64,000 nucleotides of DNA, taken from the NCBI RefSeq assembly GCF_013403245.1, contig NZ_JACBNQ010000004.1:1-64000 (forward strand). The letters run 5' to 3'. This DNA is from Sedimentibacter hydroxybenzoicus DSM 7310 (GTDB lineage: Bacteria > Bacillota > Clostridia > Tissierellales > Sedimentibacteraceae). The notes below the pieces were generated by a model, which ran no database searches, was not told where the DNA came from, and saw nothing but the letters and a program-made list of their open reading frames with translations. Shown piece by piece: positions 15,232 to 24,780 of this stretch. Numbering within the stretch: position 1 is the first letter of the stretch; the number at the start of each line of letters is the position of its first letter. A program made the position numbers and the translations under genes.

Positions 15232-15921
15232 ATGGGAAATATAATAGATTTAATAAAAGAAAATATGCTGTTTGCAAATATGACTATTGATGAAATAAAA
15301 ATGGTTCTGAATTGCAGTAAAGCAGTAGTTTTGGATTTTCATGACAACCAGGTGATTTTTGAAAAAGATGATAAAATAAAAAAGATGGGGATAGTTATAG
15401 AAGGTCAGCTTAATTTAGTATCTCAAAAGTATAACGGTACGAGGGTTATAGTAACAACCTTGGAGAAAAATGATTTATTCGGTGAAGCATTAGCATTTTC
15501 CACTCTTCAGGAGTCACCCTATGACTTGGTGAGCTCAGGTAACAGCAAGGCGTTAATTATTCCCCACAGTATATTTTTTACAATGTGCAGGGAAAACTGT
15601 GATTTTCATAAAACACTTATAGGCAACATGCTTGCGATATTGTCGGATAAAATTGTAATGCTTAACAATAAAATGAATATTTTAAATGCTGAAACCCTAA
15701 AGGGCCGAATTTCGGTGTACTTGTTATCACTTCACAAAAAAACAAATTCAATTATTTTTGACATGCCCATGAAAAGACAAGAATTAGCCGAATTTTTAAA
15801 CGTTAAAAGACCTTCCCTTTCAAGAGAATTGTCAAACATGCAGCAAGAAGGAATTATAGATGTATACCGCTCCACTGTAAAAATAAAAAATATTGAAAGA
15901 CTGAAAGAATTGGCTGATTAA
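15232..15921 (+). CDS. Crp/Fnr-family transcription regulator
   Basis: About 229 residues from ATG 15232 (MGNIIDLIKENMLF), preceded by TGAGGTAGG; an in-frame ATG at 15190 lacks a ribosome binding site. Cyclic-nucleotide-binding-type beta-roll (VIFEKDDKIKKMGIVIEGQLNLVS, with LFGEALAF), a dimerisation helix (about 125-150) and a C-terminal winged helix, KRQELAEFLNVKRPSLSRELSNM. No Fnr-type N-terminal cysteine cluster; one Cys lies near residue 31 and CRENCDF is in the roll, so an Fe-S or redox sensor is not evident. Similar clostridial regulators control nitrosative or redox stress genes. It probably controls the divergent ferredoxin gene. Confidence 0.85.
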   Translation: MGNIIDLIKENMLFANMTIDEIKMVLNCSKAVVLDFHDNQVIFEKDDKIKKMGIVIEGQLNLVSQKYNGTRVIVTTLEKNDLFGEALAFSTLQESPYDLVSSGNSKALIIPHSIFFTMCRENCDFHKTLIGNMLAILSDKIVMLNNKMNILNAETLKGRISVYLLSLHKKTNSIIFDMPMKRQELAEFLNVKRPSLSRELSNMQQEGIIDVYRSTVKIKNIERLKELAD

Positions 15922-15942
15922 TGGTACAATAATTTAAAGAAG

Positions 15943-15965
15943 TATGTTACAATTTTAATAACATA
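15943..15965. promoter_or_regulatory. Inverted repeat upstream of the HAD gene
   Basis: TATGTTA (15943-15949) and TAACATA (15959-15965) with a 9-bp spacer, about 80 bp upstream of the phosphatase gene and just after the Crp/Fnr gene. It could be an operator or a weak hairpin; there is no clear promoter beside it. Confidence 0.3.
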
Positions 15966-16045
15966 TTTTTGAAATTATGTACAAGCTATGCAAGATGTAA
16001 ATTTCATGCGATACATGCTTGATTTAATAAGAAAGAGAGACAAAA

Positions 16046-16753
16046 ATGAAAGAAAAGATAAATACGATATTATTTGACTTAGACGGTACACTGCTTCCGA
16101 TTTATCAGGATGAATTTATTAAGAGCTACTTCAGCCGTCTTGCGGCAAGGATTCTTCCCATGGGCTTTGAGAAGGATGCCTTTGTTAAGGCAATTATGGC
16201 AGGGATGGAGGCTATGATCGACAATGATGGGACGAGAACAAATGCTGAGGCTTTTTGGGAAATATTCGAAAGATTGCTTAATGTAGACAGAGAGCAATTG
16301 ATGGATATGTTTTTAGATTTTTATAAAAATGAATTCGACGAAGTGAAAGAAATTGTGACTGAAAGAATAAGTCGAAGAGAGATGATAGACAATCTGAGGG
16401 AGAGAGGATACACTCTGGTTCTGGCCACAAATCCCATGTTTCCCATAGAAGCTGTTGCCACAAGACTTGCATGGATTCAACTGTCACCGGAGGACTTTTC
16501 TCTTGTTACGACATTTGATAACTGTAGATATTGTAAGCCAAGTGTGGAATATTTTCAGGATATTTTATCAAAGCTTAACAAGAAGGCCGAGGAGTGCATC
16601 ATGATTGGGAACAATACACTTGAGGACATGATTTGCGAAAAAATAGGTATAAAAGCCGGATTGGTGACTAACAATCTTGAAAATAAAAACAATTACGATA
16701 TAAACCAATTCGCTCACGGAACCATCGAAGAAGTGCTGAAAGCACTCCTATAA
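16046..16753 (+). CDS. HAD-family hydrolase
   Basis: A 235-residue haloacid-dehalogenase superfamily hydrolase, probably a small-molecule phosphatase. Motif I ILFDLDGTLLP (nucleophile Asp at about 11), motif II LVLATNPMFP, motif III lysine in CKPSVEYF, and motif IV IMIGNNTLEDM with its acidic residues are all present. A helical cap sits between motifs I and II (about 20-95). Start supported by AAAGAGAG. Substrate unknown. A terminator-like hairpin follows. Confidence 0.85.
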   Translation: MKEKINTILFDLDGTLLPIYQDEFIKSYFSRLAARILPMGFEKDAFVKAIMAGMEAMIDNDGTRTNAEAFWEIFERLLNVDREQLMDMFLDFYKNEFDEVKEIVTERISRREMIDNLRERGYTLVLATNPMFPIEAVATRLAWIQLSPEDFSLVTTFDNCRYCKPSVEYFQDILSKLNKKAEECIMIGNNTLEDMICEKIGIKAGLVTNNLENKNNYDINQFAHGTIEEVLKALL

Positions 16754-16762
16754 AAGACAAAG

Positions 16763-16804
16763 AGGACGGTTCTTGCTGACTGCGCTGACCGGTCCTCTCT
16801 CTGT
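16763..16804 (+). terminator. Stem-loop after the HAD gene
   Basis: AGAGGACGGT pairs with ACCGGTCCTCT with one bulge, and a loop of about 20 bases lies between. It carries the GGACGGT core of the local REP family and may be a REP relic used as a terminator. Confidence 0.5.
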
Positions 16805-16845
16805 ACTGTTCACGCTGATTTTGCTATAAAATGGACGTGTGCTTT

Positions 16846-17295
16846 TTAGAATTTTGTATTCCAAATTTGTGCAAAGATATCTTTTAATACCAAAAAGGAT
16901 TCTTCGTCACTATACCCATACTCCTGTTTCAAATGAGCAAGCATTCCTTGTAGTTTTGTGACATATGCATCAATCTTTACTTCCTGCTGATATGTTGTCA
17001 AAATCGGGTATTTTTTGCCCCACATTTTTATCCAATCAACTTTCTTTCGAGTTTCTTCGCTTGTCTTTTCGATAGCTTCTTCAATTTCTTTTACTTCAAT
17101 GTCGAAGTTAACTAACTCGTCCAAAGTAATATGATACAGCGTAGACAATTCCTTTGACTGGCGTATATCCGGAAGCGTTTCATCAAGCTCCCATTTAGAA
17201 ATAGTTTGTCTGCTTACACCAAGTTTTTCCGCAACTTCTTCCTGCGATAAGCTGCTTTTTTTACGGGCACTAAATAAACTGTTTCCTAAACTCAT
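16846..17295 (-). CDS. XRE-family transcription regulator
   Basis: 149 residues. N-terminal HTH_3 domain (about 5-60: SLSQEEVAEKLGVSRQTISKWEL) followed by an all-helical acidic/basic region with EEAIEKTSEETRKKVDW and a C-terminal helix with no recognised domain. The start has GGAGGAGG just upstream on the minus strand. It is not in an operon with any recognised target; the gene remnant and REP beyond its promoter suggest the locus lost neighbours. Targets unknown. Confidence 0.8.
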   Translation of the reverse strand: MSLGNSLFSARKKSSLSQEEVAEKLGVSRQTISKWELDETLPDIRQSKELSTLYHITLDELVNFDIEVKEIEEAIEKTSEETRKKVDWIKMWGKKYPILTTYQQEVKIDAYVTKLQGMLAHLKQEYGYSDEESFLVLKDIFAQIWNTKF

Positions 17296-17410
17296 AGTTA
17301 CTGCCTCCTCCGCTTATTTGAATGTAAATCAAGTATAAGTGTTATATGGGCAAAAATCTACCAACGTAATTTTACATTTATGCCCGTTTTCTTAACACCG
17401 CAGTCGTTTT

Positions 17411-17428
17411 GGGGACGGTCCTTTTTGG
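17411..17428 (+). repeat. Solo REP sequence
   Basis: GGGGACGGTCCTTTTTGG, identical to the core of the REP ends around the RAYT gene near 28.1-28.9 kb. It lies in a 480-bp gap (17296-17773) that otherwise holds only a gene remnant and a promoter. Confidence 0.8.
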
Positions 17429-17443
17429 ATTATTTCCACCTTG

Positions 17444-17569
17444 TTATATCGCATTTACAATTTCATTGAAGGCAGCCAGTATTACATTGCCCATCTCGTT
17501 TGCTTTATTTATGCATCCTTTCGCAAATCCTGTTTTTGCGAAAAGATAGAATTCTTTCGCGTGGAGCTA
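17444..17569 (-). pseudogene. C-terminal remnant of an AAA/DUF234-type ATPase
   Basis: Read on the minus strand, the stretch gives HAKEFYLFAKTGFAKGCINK and then ANEMGNVILAAFNEIVNAI before a TAA (complement of 17444-17446). This resembles the extreme C-terminus of the AAA ATPase/DUF234 nuclease-fold family (yyLFSkSGF...A.e.gNV.L). An in-frame TAG lies two codons upstream of the readable part, and no start or ATPase motifs remain, so it is a decayed fragment. Confidence 0.5.
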
Positions 17570-17703
17570 TCTCCAAAAGGGGTTTCTTTTTTATTATAAC
17601 CAAAGATATTAAATACTTTAAAAATATGTCAAGGATTAAATTATGTCGATTGTTGTCTTTGTCAAAAAAATTTTAAAGATGCAAATTGTGATATCATTTA
17701 ATA

Positions 17704-17732
17704 TTGAAGGAAAACCCATTATATGATACAAT
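17704..17732 (+). promoter_or_regulatory. Promoter of the SbcD/SbcC-like operon
   Basis: TTGAAG (17704-17709), 17-bp spacer, TACAAT (17727-17732), 41 bp before the ATG. Confidence 0.6.
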
Positions 17733-17773
17733 AAAAAATAAAAATCATTGTTTTTTAGCTTAGGGGAGCGTTT

Positions 17774-18865
17774 ATGAGTATAAAGTTTATACATACATCG
17801 GATATACATTTGGATAAGAAATTTGATATAAAAAATTTCAGCTTGAAAGAGAGTGAAAAAAGAAGACAAGAAATATGGGATACCTTCGATGAAATAATTA
17901 AGACGGCAAAAAAAGAAGAAATCCGATACCTTTTTATTGCAGGTGATTTAACTGAAATTGAATATATTAATTTTAATACATTGATTAAAGTGGCTCAGAA
18001 ATTTAAAGCCATACCCGATACGAGAGTAGTAATAGCGTGCGGTAAAAGCGACCCTTACAATATAAACAGCCTTTATGAATATATAGAATGGCCGCAAAAT
18101 GTATATGTTGTTAAGAATACGGATTATGTTGAAAAATTGAATTTTCCTGATGACAACCTATGCGTACATGCAATGAGCTGGGATAATGGAATTGGAAACA
18201 ATAAAGCACAGGCAATTTATGATATTTCTGTTGATGACAGCAAAATAAATGTATTGCTTTTATACTGCGATATTAATTCAGAATCAGACAAGCTGCCTGT
18301 TAATGTAGATTTAATAAAAAATAAATTTGATTATTGCGCCTTAGGCAGCAGGCATAATTTTGAAAAAATACAAAGACATATAGTATATTCAGGTACTCCC
18401 GAGCCGCTTGATTTTAAAGAAGGCAATGAACATGGTATCATTATCGGAGCATTGGGTAAAAAATACGTGGAATATACGTTTTTGAATTTGGCAAAAAGAA
18501 AATTCATAACCCGCAATATAGATTTAGAAATAAGCTACAGCTTTAATAAAATTCTTGACCTTATCAAATTCTCAGGAGATACCTTCTCCAATATCAAGGA
18601 TTATGTAAGGATTAATTTAAACGGTAAAGTAAATACGGATGTGTCCATGGAAGAAATTGAAAATGAAGCAAAGCAATTTTTTTACTATATTGAATTTGAA
18701 GAAAATTATTCGTATATGAATTCAGAGGATAAAGTTTACGACCACAATGATTTCAACATAATTGAAAGCTACAAGCTCCAATTTGAAAACAATCAGGACA
18801 AACTTGAACAACAGGCATTTAAACTAGGTCTTGAAGTTCTCCGTAAAGAAAAGGTGGTAAAATAA
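17774..18865 (+). CDS. SbcD/YhaO-like metallophosphoesterase (DNA repair exonuclease)
   Basis: A 363-residue calcineurin-like phosphoesterase of the Mre11/SbcD/YhaO type. Metal-ligand motifs: TSDIHLDKKFD (D-x-H, about residues 9-11), IAGDLTE (GD) and further histidines in VCVHAMSWD-like and ALGSRHNF segments; the usual GNHD is changed to ACGKSDPYN, so the catalytic histidine of motif III seems to be missing. It is translated just before the SMC-like ATPase gene (1-bp gap), as in SbcDC and YhaON pairs, which process DNA ends. The altered motif may mean reduced nuclease activity; this is inferred from the sequence alone. Confidence 0.8.
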   Translation: MSIKFIHTSDIHLDKKFDIKNFSLKESEKRRQEIWDTFDEIIKTAKKEEIRYLFIAGDLTEIEYINFNTLIKVAQKFKAIPDTRVVIACGKSDPYNINSLYEYIEWPQNVYVVKNTDYVEKLNFPDDNLCVHAMSWDNGIGNNKAQAIYDISVDDSKINVLLLYCDINSESDKLPVNVDLIKNKFDYCALGSRHNFEKIQRHIVYSGTPEPLDFKEGNEHGIIIGALGKKYVEYTFLNLAKRKFITRNIDLEISYSFNKILDLIKFSGDTFSNIKDYVRINLNGKVNTDVSMEEIENEAKQFFYYIEFEENYSYMNSEDKVYDHNDFNIIESYKLQFENNQDKLEQQAFKLGLEVLRKEKVVK

Positions 18866-18866
18866 T

Positions 18867-21581
18867 ATGTATATCAGCAAATTACATTTGAGAAGCTTCG
18901 GCAAATTCATACATAAAAAAATATACTTTGACAATAAACTCAATATAGTTTACGGAGAAAACGAAGCCGGAAAAAGTACCGTGCATAATTTTATGGAAGC
19001 AATGCTTTACGGATTTGATGACACGGAAGACGGAGAGCTTAGGTTTAATAAATATAAGCCATGGAACAGTAATCTGTACAAAGGTACTCTAAGCTTAAAA
19101 GACGCAAATGATGAAAGATATCTGATATCAAAGGATTTCTTGCTGGGAACATCTCAGGCTTTCTTCAATTTATCTCAAGAACATGAGGCAAGAGAAGAGG
19201 AAATATTAAATCCGGGCGAGCACTTTTTTAATATGAACAAAATTTCTTTCAGCAATACGGTAAGCGTTAAGCAGCTTGGAAATAAAACCGAAAAAGAGCT
19301 TGCGAAGGAGCTTAAAAATAAAATTGTAAACCTTAGCAGGACTCGCGATGAATCAATTTCAATAGACAGAATATTTCAAAGATTAAACAGCATAAAGGAA
19401 GAAGCCGGAAACGAAAATGACGGCAAATCCCTTTTAGGGCAATATTCCTTACGCCTTAAAGAGTTGAATGAGACAAGGGAAAATTCTGTAAATGCAAAAA
19501 GACAAGTAATGTTTTTAGCAATGGAAAAGAAAAAAGTTAAGAATAAAATACATGAAATAAACGTAAGAATAGATGAGTTGAAAAAAGAGCTGTCGGATTA
19601 CGAATATTCTAAAGAAAAAGAAATATTATTGAAAGCAGAACCGATTAAAAAGGAATTAGAGGAGCTTAACAATAAACTCTTAAATTATAAGAAAGAAGTT
19701 ATTATTGAATATTCAGAGAGTGATTTTAAAGGGGCCGTAGATATCGAAAATACTCTAAAATCGATGTATAAGCAAATCAGAATACTTTCTGATGAAGCAG
19801 AAGAAAAAGAGGATGACCTTTTCGGTTCAACAAATGATATAAGCAACAAAATAGGCAGCGAATTTGATATTGACAGGATAAATTCCGATTACAGCATATA
19901 TAAAGAAAACAATGCAAAAATTAATGAACTGAAAGATAAAATAGCTGCAGGGCAAGAAAATATCAAGAATACAGACATAATTGAAATAAATAAATTTATT
20001 GACAGCTATACCGATGTAGAAGATATAAACAGAAAGACGGAAGCGGTAAATATTTTCTTGGATGATAAAAATTATAATAAAATGAAGAGCTTCAAAAGAA
20101 CTCAAGTTTTAAGTGCTTTTTTATGGGTAATGATAGGTGGCGTAGCAACCCTTGGAGCATGGTGGTATAAATTATTGATTACTGATTATATAAACAGATA
20201 TTATCAGGGTCCTTGGACAGAAAATATAATAGCCGGCTCCATAACCGCTTTAACAAGCATTGTGATTTTAGCAATAATAAAGCCTCTTTTAACAAAAGCA
20301 AAGAGTGCGAAAAATGAAATTGAAAGTATGGAGTGCGAGTTTGCGGACCACACAATCAATTTAAGAAACCTGAACAATTCAAAGGATGAAATAATAAAAG
20401 AATCAGGTTGTGAAAGCTTTGATGAAATGGCGGAAAAGTTCAACAAAATGATGAATGAAAAAAAGATGTATGAAGAAAAATCAAAGCTTATTCATTATGA
20501 TGAAAGTTCCCTGGATGCTTTAATAAATGAAAACGATAAAATAATAAATAATTTGCGCAATAGTATGCTATCTCTGAATTTGGACAGAATTAGCGATGAA
20601 AATATCAATGCGGCAAACGAAGCATACATGAGAAAAGATGCGGTTAAGGAGCAGATTTACAAATTAAATAAGGACATTGAGCTGTTAAAAAATGAAATCT
20701 CTAAATTAGACAAGGAAATAAGCTTTGAAGAAAAAAGATTAAATATGATCCTGAAGAGCAACGGTTTCGATGATCTGGACAGCTTTAAGAGGTCGGTTGA
20801 AATAAATAAAGAATACACAGAGCTTACCAATAACATAAATTACAAAAAAAATATGCTTCAAAATATTTTAGGAGAATATAATTTTGACGAATTGACTCAA
20901 AGATTAAGCAAATTCAAGCTTTATGATGTTAAGCCTGTGGATAAGCAGGAATACAGCTTAAAAATTTATAAGTTGAACGAAGAAAAAGCAAGGTTGACGG
21001 AAAACATAAATAATATTTTAAAAGAAATCCAGGAAATAGAAGACAGTACAAGAACATTGGCTGAAATAGAAGAAGAAATAGATTTTTATGAAAATAAAAC
21101 TTTTGCATTCAAAAATAAAATAAAGGTTGCTGAAATTACATCAGAGAAAATCAGAAAAATATCTGATTCTATAAAAGGTGATTTTATGCCGCTTCTGAAA
21201 AAATCAATAAGCGACAATTTTTCATATCTTACAAGCGGAAGGTACAGCGACGTTATAATAGATGAGGACATGAATATTACGGTTGCGGAAGAAGCCAACA
21301 AGCAACGAAATATTGAATTGGAAAGCTTAAGCGGAGGTACGTTAGATCAGCTTTATTTGTCTTTAAGGATAGGGCTTGGCAGCATACTGAGCGGAAATCA
21401 AAATATACCGTTAATTTTCGATGACAGCTTTGTACAGTATGATGGTAAAAGGTTAAGAAATTCATTGGAAATGCTGTCAAAGGAAAGTGAAAGAAGGCAG
21501 ATTATATTATTTACCTGCCAGGAAAGGGAAGCGGAGCTTGCTAAAAGCTTAAACATTAAATTTAATTACATCAAATTATAA
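18867..21581 (+). CDS. SbcC/YhaN-like ATPase with central membrane hairpin
   Basis: A 904-residue SMC/Rad50-type ATPase. The N-terminal half-site has Walker A GENEAGKST (about 31-39). Long coiled coils follow (about 195-400 and 480-800), and the C-terminal half-site has the signature LSGGTLDQLYLSLRIGLG and Walker B IPLIFDDSF. Between the coils there is no CxxC zinc hook; instead two hydrophobic segments (about 412-432, SAFLWVMIGGVATLGAWWY, and 452-474, IIAGSITALTSIVILAII) look like a transmembrane hairpin. Proteins of the YhaN type are known with this layout. Forms a pair with the upstream nuclease-like protein, presumably at the membrane. Confidence 0.83.
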   Translation: MYISKLHLRSFGKFIHKKIYFDNKLNIVYGENEAGKSTVHNFMEAMLYGFDDTEDGELRFNKYKPWNSNLYKGTLSLKDANDERYLISKDFLLGTSQAFFNLSQEHEAREEEILNPGEHFFNMNKISFSNTVSVKQLGNKTEKELAKELKNKIVNLSRTRDESISIDRIFQRLNSIKEEAGNENDGKSLLGQYSLRLKELNETRENSVNAKRQVMFLAMEKKKVKNKIHEINVRIDELKKELSDYEYSKEKEILLKAEPIKKELEELNNKLLNYKKEVIIEYSESDFKGAVDIENTLKSMYKQIRILSDEAEEKEDDLFGSTNDISNKIGSEFDIDRINSDYSIYKENNAKINELKDKIAAGQENIKNTDIIEINKFIDSYTDVEDINRKTEAVNIFLDDKNYNKMKSFKRTQVLSAFLWVMIGGVATLGAWWYKLLITDYINRYYQGPWTENIIAGSITALTSIVILAIIKPLLTKAKSAKNEIESMECEFADHTINLRNLNNSKDEIIKESGCESFDEMAEKFNKMMNEKKMYEEKSKLIHYDESSLDALINENDKIINNLRNSMLSLNLDRISDENINAANEAYMRKDAVKEQIYKLNKDIELLKNEISKLDKEISFEEKRLNMILKSNGFDDLDSFKRSVEINKEYTELTNNINYKKNMLQNILGEYNFDELTQRLSKFKLYDVKPVDKQEYSLKIYKLNEEKARLTENINNILKEIQEIEDSTRTLAEIEEEIDFYENKTFAFKNKIKVAEITSEKIRKISDSIKGDFMPLLKKSISDNFSYLTSGRYSDVIIDEDMNITVAEEANKQRNIELESLSGGTLDQLYLSLRIGLGSILSGNQNIPLIFDDSFVQYDGKRLRNSLEMLSKESERRQIILFTCQEREAELAKSLNIKFNYIKL

Positions 21582-21627
21582 GCTGTTTTCAACAGCCCAT
21601 TGGATTAACATATAAGAAGGAAGACTT

Positions 21628-22317
21628 ATGAAAATATTTGCTATAGCCGATTTGCATTTTGACAGTCAAAAAGAGAAACCTATGAATGTATTCGGAGACA
21701 ATTGGATAAACCATGAAGAAAAAATAATAGAAAATTGGAAAAAAGTCGTAGGTGAGGACGACCTGGTTTTAATTCCCGGAGATATTTCATGGGCTGTTAA
21801 GCTTAATGAGGCGATTGAGGATTTGCTTAGAATCGACGAACTTCCCGGTATTAAAATTATAGGAAAGGGAAATCATGACTATTGGTGGTCAACATCCAGC
21901 AAATTAGATAAGCTTAATCTGAAGACAATCAAGTTCTTGAAAAATAACAGCTATGAGTTTGATGGCGTATCTGTGTGCGGAACAAGAGGATGGGATACCA
22001 TGGAGGAGCATGCGGATGCTAAATCAAATGAAAAAATTTATTTGAGAGAATTGAACAGGCTGAAAATTTCTCTTGAATGTGCCGGGAAAAAAGGCGGCAA
22101 AATAATAGTGATGCTTCACTATCCTCCCTTTAACTCTATAGGATTACCTAATGAATTTTTTCAGATGTTGAAGGAGTTTCAAGCGGACATTTGTATATAC
22201 GGACACCTTCATGGTGAAGACGGACATAAAAATGTTAAAGAAGGCTTGATTGACCAGGTACAGGTTCATTGTGTTTCAAGCGATTATATGGATTTTAAGC
22301 CGAAGAGGATACAGTGA
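21628..22317 (+). CDS. Predicted metallophosphoesterase
   Basis: 229-residue calcineurin-like phosphoesterase of the COG1768 type. All motifs are present: IADLHFD (D-x-H), PGDISWA (GD), IGKGNHDYWW (GNHD), MLHYPPFN (H) and YGHLHGED (GHxH). Unlike the SbcD-like protein two genes upstream, its catalytic residues look complete. Start backed by AGAAGGAAG, 46 bp after the ATPase stop. Substrate unknown; it may belong to the same transcription unit. Confidence 0.85.
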   Translation: MKIFAIADLHFDSQKEKPMNVFGDNWINHEEKIIENWKKVVGEDDLVLIPGDISWAVKLNEAIEDLLRIDELPGIKIIGKGNHDYWWSTSSKLDKLNLKTIKFLKNNSYEFDGVSVCGTRGWDTMEEHADAKSNEKIYLRELNRLKISLECAGKKGGKIIVMLHYPPFNSIGLPNEFFQMLKEFQADICIYGHLHGEDGHKNVKEGLIDQVQVHCVSSDYMDFKPKRIQ

Positions 22318-22359
22318 GAAAATTGTATATGAAATATGAACATTATGTGCAGTTGGCTC

Positions 22360-22388
22360 TTGACACAGAAACAGTAATAAAGTATCAT
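22360..22388 (+). promoter_or_regulatory. Promoter of tdh-kbl
   Basis: TTGACA (22360-22365), 17-bp spacer, TATCAT (22383-22388), about 44 bp before the tdh start. Confidence 0.65.
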
Positions 22389-22431
22389 ATTTTTAAGGGA
22401 AACGTTTTTCATACTAAGGATGGTGATATTA

Positions 22432-23475
22432 TTGGCTAAAATGGATGCATTAGTAAAGAAATACAAGGAGCCCGGATTGTGGCTTGAACAAGTGGATGTA
22501 CCCGTTCCCCAGGAGGGAGAAGTTTTAATCAAAATTCGAAAAACCTCCATATGCGGTACCGATGTACATATTTACGACTGGAATAAATGGGCTCAAGAAA
22601 CCATTCCTGTTCCTATGACCATCGGACACGAATTTGTGGGGGAGATTGTGGAGTTGGGAAAAGGCGTTAAGGATTTGCATATAGGAGACTTAGTATCGGG
22701 TGAAGGACACATAGTATGCGGAAAATGCAGAAATTGTCTTGCCGGAAGAAGACATCTATGCAAAGACACTAAAGGTGTCGGTGTAAACAGAACAGGTATA
22801 TTTTCCGAATATGTGGCACTTCCTGTTTCAAACATCTGGCTTTGCGACAAGTCATTGCCGGAAGAGCTATACAGTATTTTTGACCCGTATGGAAATGCAG
22901 CGCACACAGCACTGTCTTTTGATGTTCTGGGAGAAGATGTCCTTATAACGGGAGCAGGCCCCATAGGTATTATGGCAGCGGCAATTGCCGAATTTTCAGG
23001 AGCAAGGTATGTAGTTATTACCGATATTAATGATTACAGATTAGAGCTTGCAAAAAAAATAGGTAATTTTAGAACAGTAAACACAAAACGGGAATCCTTA
23101 AAGGAAGTAATGAATGAATTAGGAATGAAAGAAGGCTTTGACGTAGGCATGGAAATGTCCGGCAATGGTATTGCTTTTAACGACATGATTAATCACATGT
23201 CTCACGGCGGCAAAATTGCAATGTTGGGTATACAGGATCCAGATACCCGAATCGATTGGAACAAGGTGGTTTTTAACGGTCTGTTTATCAAAGGAATATA
23301 CGGAAGAGAAATGTTTGAAACATGGTATAAAATGCAGGCGATGATACAAGCAGGTCTCGATATCACACCGGTTATAACCCACAGATATCACTATACTGAA
23401 TTTGAAAATGGATTTGAGGCAATGATAAGCGGAAAATCCGGGAAAGTAATATTGGATTGGACTACCAGGAAATAG
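22432..23475 (+). CDS. tdh: L-threonine 3-dehydrogenase
   Basis: Zinc-dependent medium-chain dehydrogenase that oxidises threonine to 2-amino-3-ketobutyrate with NAD+. Catalytic-zinc motif [17 protein letters not shown] with GHEFVGEI, structural-zinc motif [15 protein letters not shown], nucleotide-binding [18 protein letters not shown]. The N-terminus [18 protein letters not shown] from TTG 22432 matches the usual Tdh start and follows a GGTGAT site; ATG 22420 or 22441 are alternatives. kbl follows after 9 bp, completing the threonine-to-glycine plus acetyl-CoA route. Confidence 0.95.
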   Translation: MAKMDALVKKYKEPGLWLEQVDVPVPQEGEVLIKIRKTSICGTDVHIYDWNKWAQETIPVPMTIGHEFVGEIVELGKGVKDLHIGDLVSGEGHIVCGKCRNCLAGRRHLCKDTKGVGVNRTGIFSEYVALPVSNIWLCDKSLPEELYSIFDPYGNAAHTALSFDVLGEDVLITGAGPIGIMAAAIAEFSGARYVVITDINDYRLELAKKIGNFRTVNTKRESLKEVMNELGMKEGFDVGMEMSGNGIAFNDMINHMSHGGKIAMLGIQDPDTRIDWNKVVFNGLFIKGIYGREMFETWYKMQAMIQAGLDITPVITHRYHYTEFENGFEAMISGKSGKVILDWTTRK

Positions 23476-23484
23476 GAGGTTAAA

Positions 23485-24675
23485 ATGTACGAAAATTCTA
23501 AACATATTTATGAAGATATATTAGAGGAAATCAAGGAAAGCGGCCTTTGGAAAAATGAGAGAATAATTACTACTCCCCAAGGAAGCAGGATTAATACAAC
23601 CATGGTTAACGGTGTACTGAATATGTGCGCTAATAACTACTTAGGCTTATCAGATAATGCAGATGTTATAGAAGCTGCTAAAAAAGCTTATAACATGTGG
23701 GGATACGGTCTTTCATCCGTTAGATTTATCTGCGGAACCCAAGAAATTCATAAGCAGCTTGAACAAAAGCTGAGTGAATTTTTGCATACGGAGGATACTA
23801 TTTTATATTCATCGGCATTTGATGCAAATGGCGGCTTGTTTGAGACTATTACAACCGAAAATGATGCAATCATAAGCGATGAATTAAATCATGCAAGCAT
23901 CATCGACGGTGTAAGATTGGCCAAGGCAAAAAAATACAGATATAAAAATAATGATATGGACGCATTGGAGGAACAGTTAATTTTAGCTGATAAAGAAGGC
24001 GCAAGAATTAAAATAATCGCAACAGACGGCGTATTTTCCATGGATGGTATAATTGCAAATTTAGAAGGTATCTGTGATCTGGCTGATAAATATAATGCGC
24101 TTGTTATGGTTGATGACAGTCATGCTGTTGGTTTTGTCGGAAAGACGGGCAGAGGAACACACGAATACAGAAACGTAATGGACAGAGTCGATATAATCAC
24201 AGGAACATTAGGCAAGGCGTTAGGCGGTGCAAGCGGCGGCTATACAAGCGGAAGAAAAGAAATAATAGATTTATTGAGACAGCGTTCAAGGCCTTATCTG
24301 TTCTCAAACACATTGGCTCCGGCTATAGCGGGTGCTTCAATTAAGGTACTTGAAATGCTTGAAGGAAGTACAAAATACAGAGACAAATTAGAAGAAAATA
24401 CAAAATACTTCAGAGAAGAAATTAAGAAAATAGGTCTTACCATTATAGAAAGCGAGCATCCTATAGTACCTATTATGCTTGGTGATGCTGTATTATCGCA
24501 AAAAATGGCAGAAAAGCTTTTGGAAAAAGGTGTATACGTAATCGGATTCTATTTCCCTGTAGTTCCAAAGGGAAAAGCCAGAATAAGAACCCAGATATCA
24601 GCGGCTCATTCAAGAGAAGATTTAGAGTTTGCAATTAATGCCTTCAAAGAAGTGAAAGAGGAATTAGGGCTATAA
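23485..24675 (+). CDS. kbl: 2-amino-3-ketobutyrate CoA ligase (glycine C-acetyltransferase)
   Basis: PLP enzyme of the alpha-oxoamine synthase family that splits 2-amino-3-ketobutyrate with CoA into glycine and acetyl-CoA. 396 residues, the family length. Motifs: [55 protein letters not shown], and the PLP-lysine region [18 protein letters not shown]. Start backed by AGGAGG at 23473-23478. Operon partner of tdh. Confidence 0.95.
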   Translation: MYENSKHIYEDILEEIKESGLWKNERIITTPQGSRINTTMVNGVLNMCANNYLGLSDNADVIEAAKKAYNMWGYGLSSVRFICGTQEIHKQLEQKLSEFLHTEDTILYSSAFDANGGLFETITTENDAIISDELNHASIIDGVRLAKAKKYRYKNNDMDALEEQLILADKEGARIKIIATDGVFSMDGIIANLEGICDLADKYNALVMVDDSHAVGFVGKTGRGTHEYRNVMDRVDIITGTLGKALGGASGGYTSGRKEIIDLLRQRSRPYLFSNTLAPAIAGASIKVLEMLEGSTKYRDKLEENTKYFREEIKKIGLTIIESEHPIVPIMLGDAVLSQKMAEKLLEKGVYVIGFYFPVVPKGKARIRTQISAAHSREDLEFAINAFKEVKEELGL

Positions 24676-24719
24676 TTGCCCGGGCAATATTTTGTAGAAA
24701 AATGTTTTTTGTTTTTTTC

Positions 24720-24748
24720 TTGCAATAAATTGTTACAAGGGTTATACT
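24720..24748 (+). promoter_or_regulatory. Promoter of the LysN-like aminotransferase gene
   Basis: TTGCAA (24720-24725), 17-bp spacer, TATACT (24743-24748). The ilvE promoter at 26117 shares both hexamers, the same spacing, and flanking bases (AAGG before, AT after the -10). Confidence 0.65.
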
Positions 24749-24780
24749 ATCTGAAACAATTTAGTTGATAGGAGGACAAC

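Noticed and set aside
21582-21600. Short hairpin GCTGTTTTCAACAGC after the SbcC-like gene as another MITE copy
   Set aside because: Only the terminal 12 or so bases resemble the MITE end; no interior similarity and no second end found.
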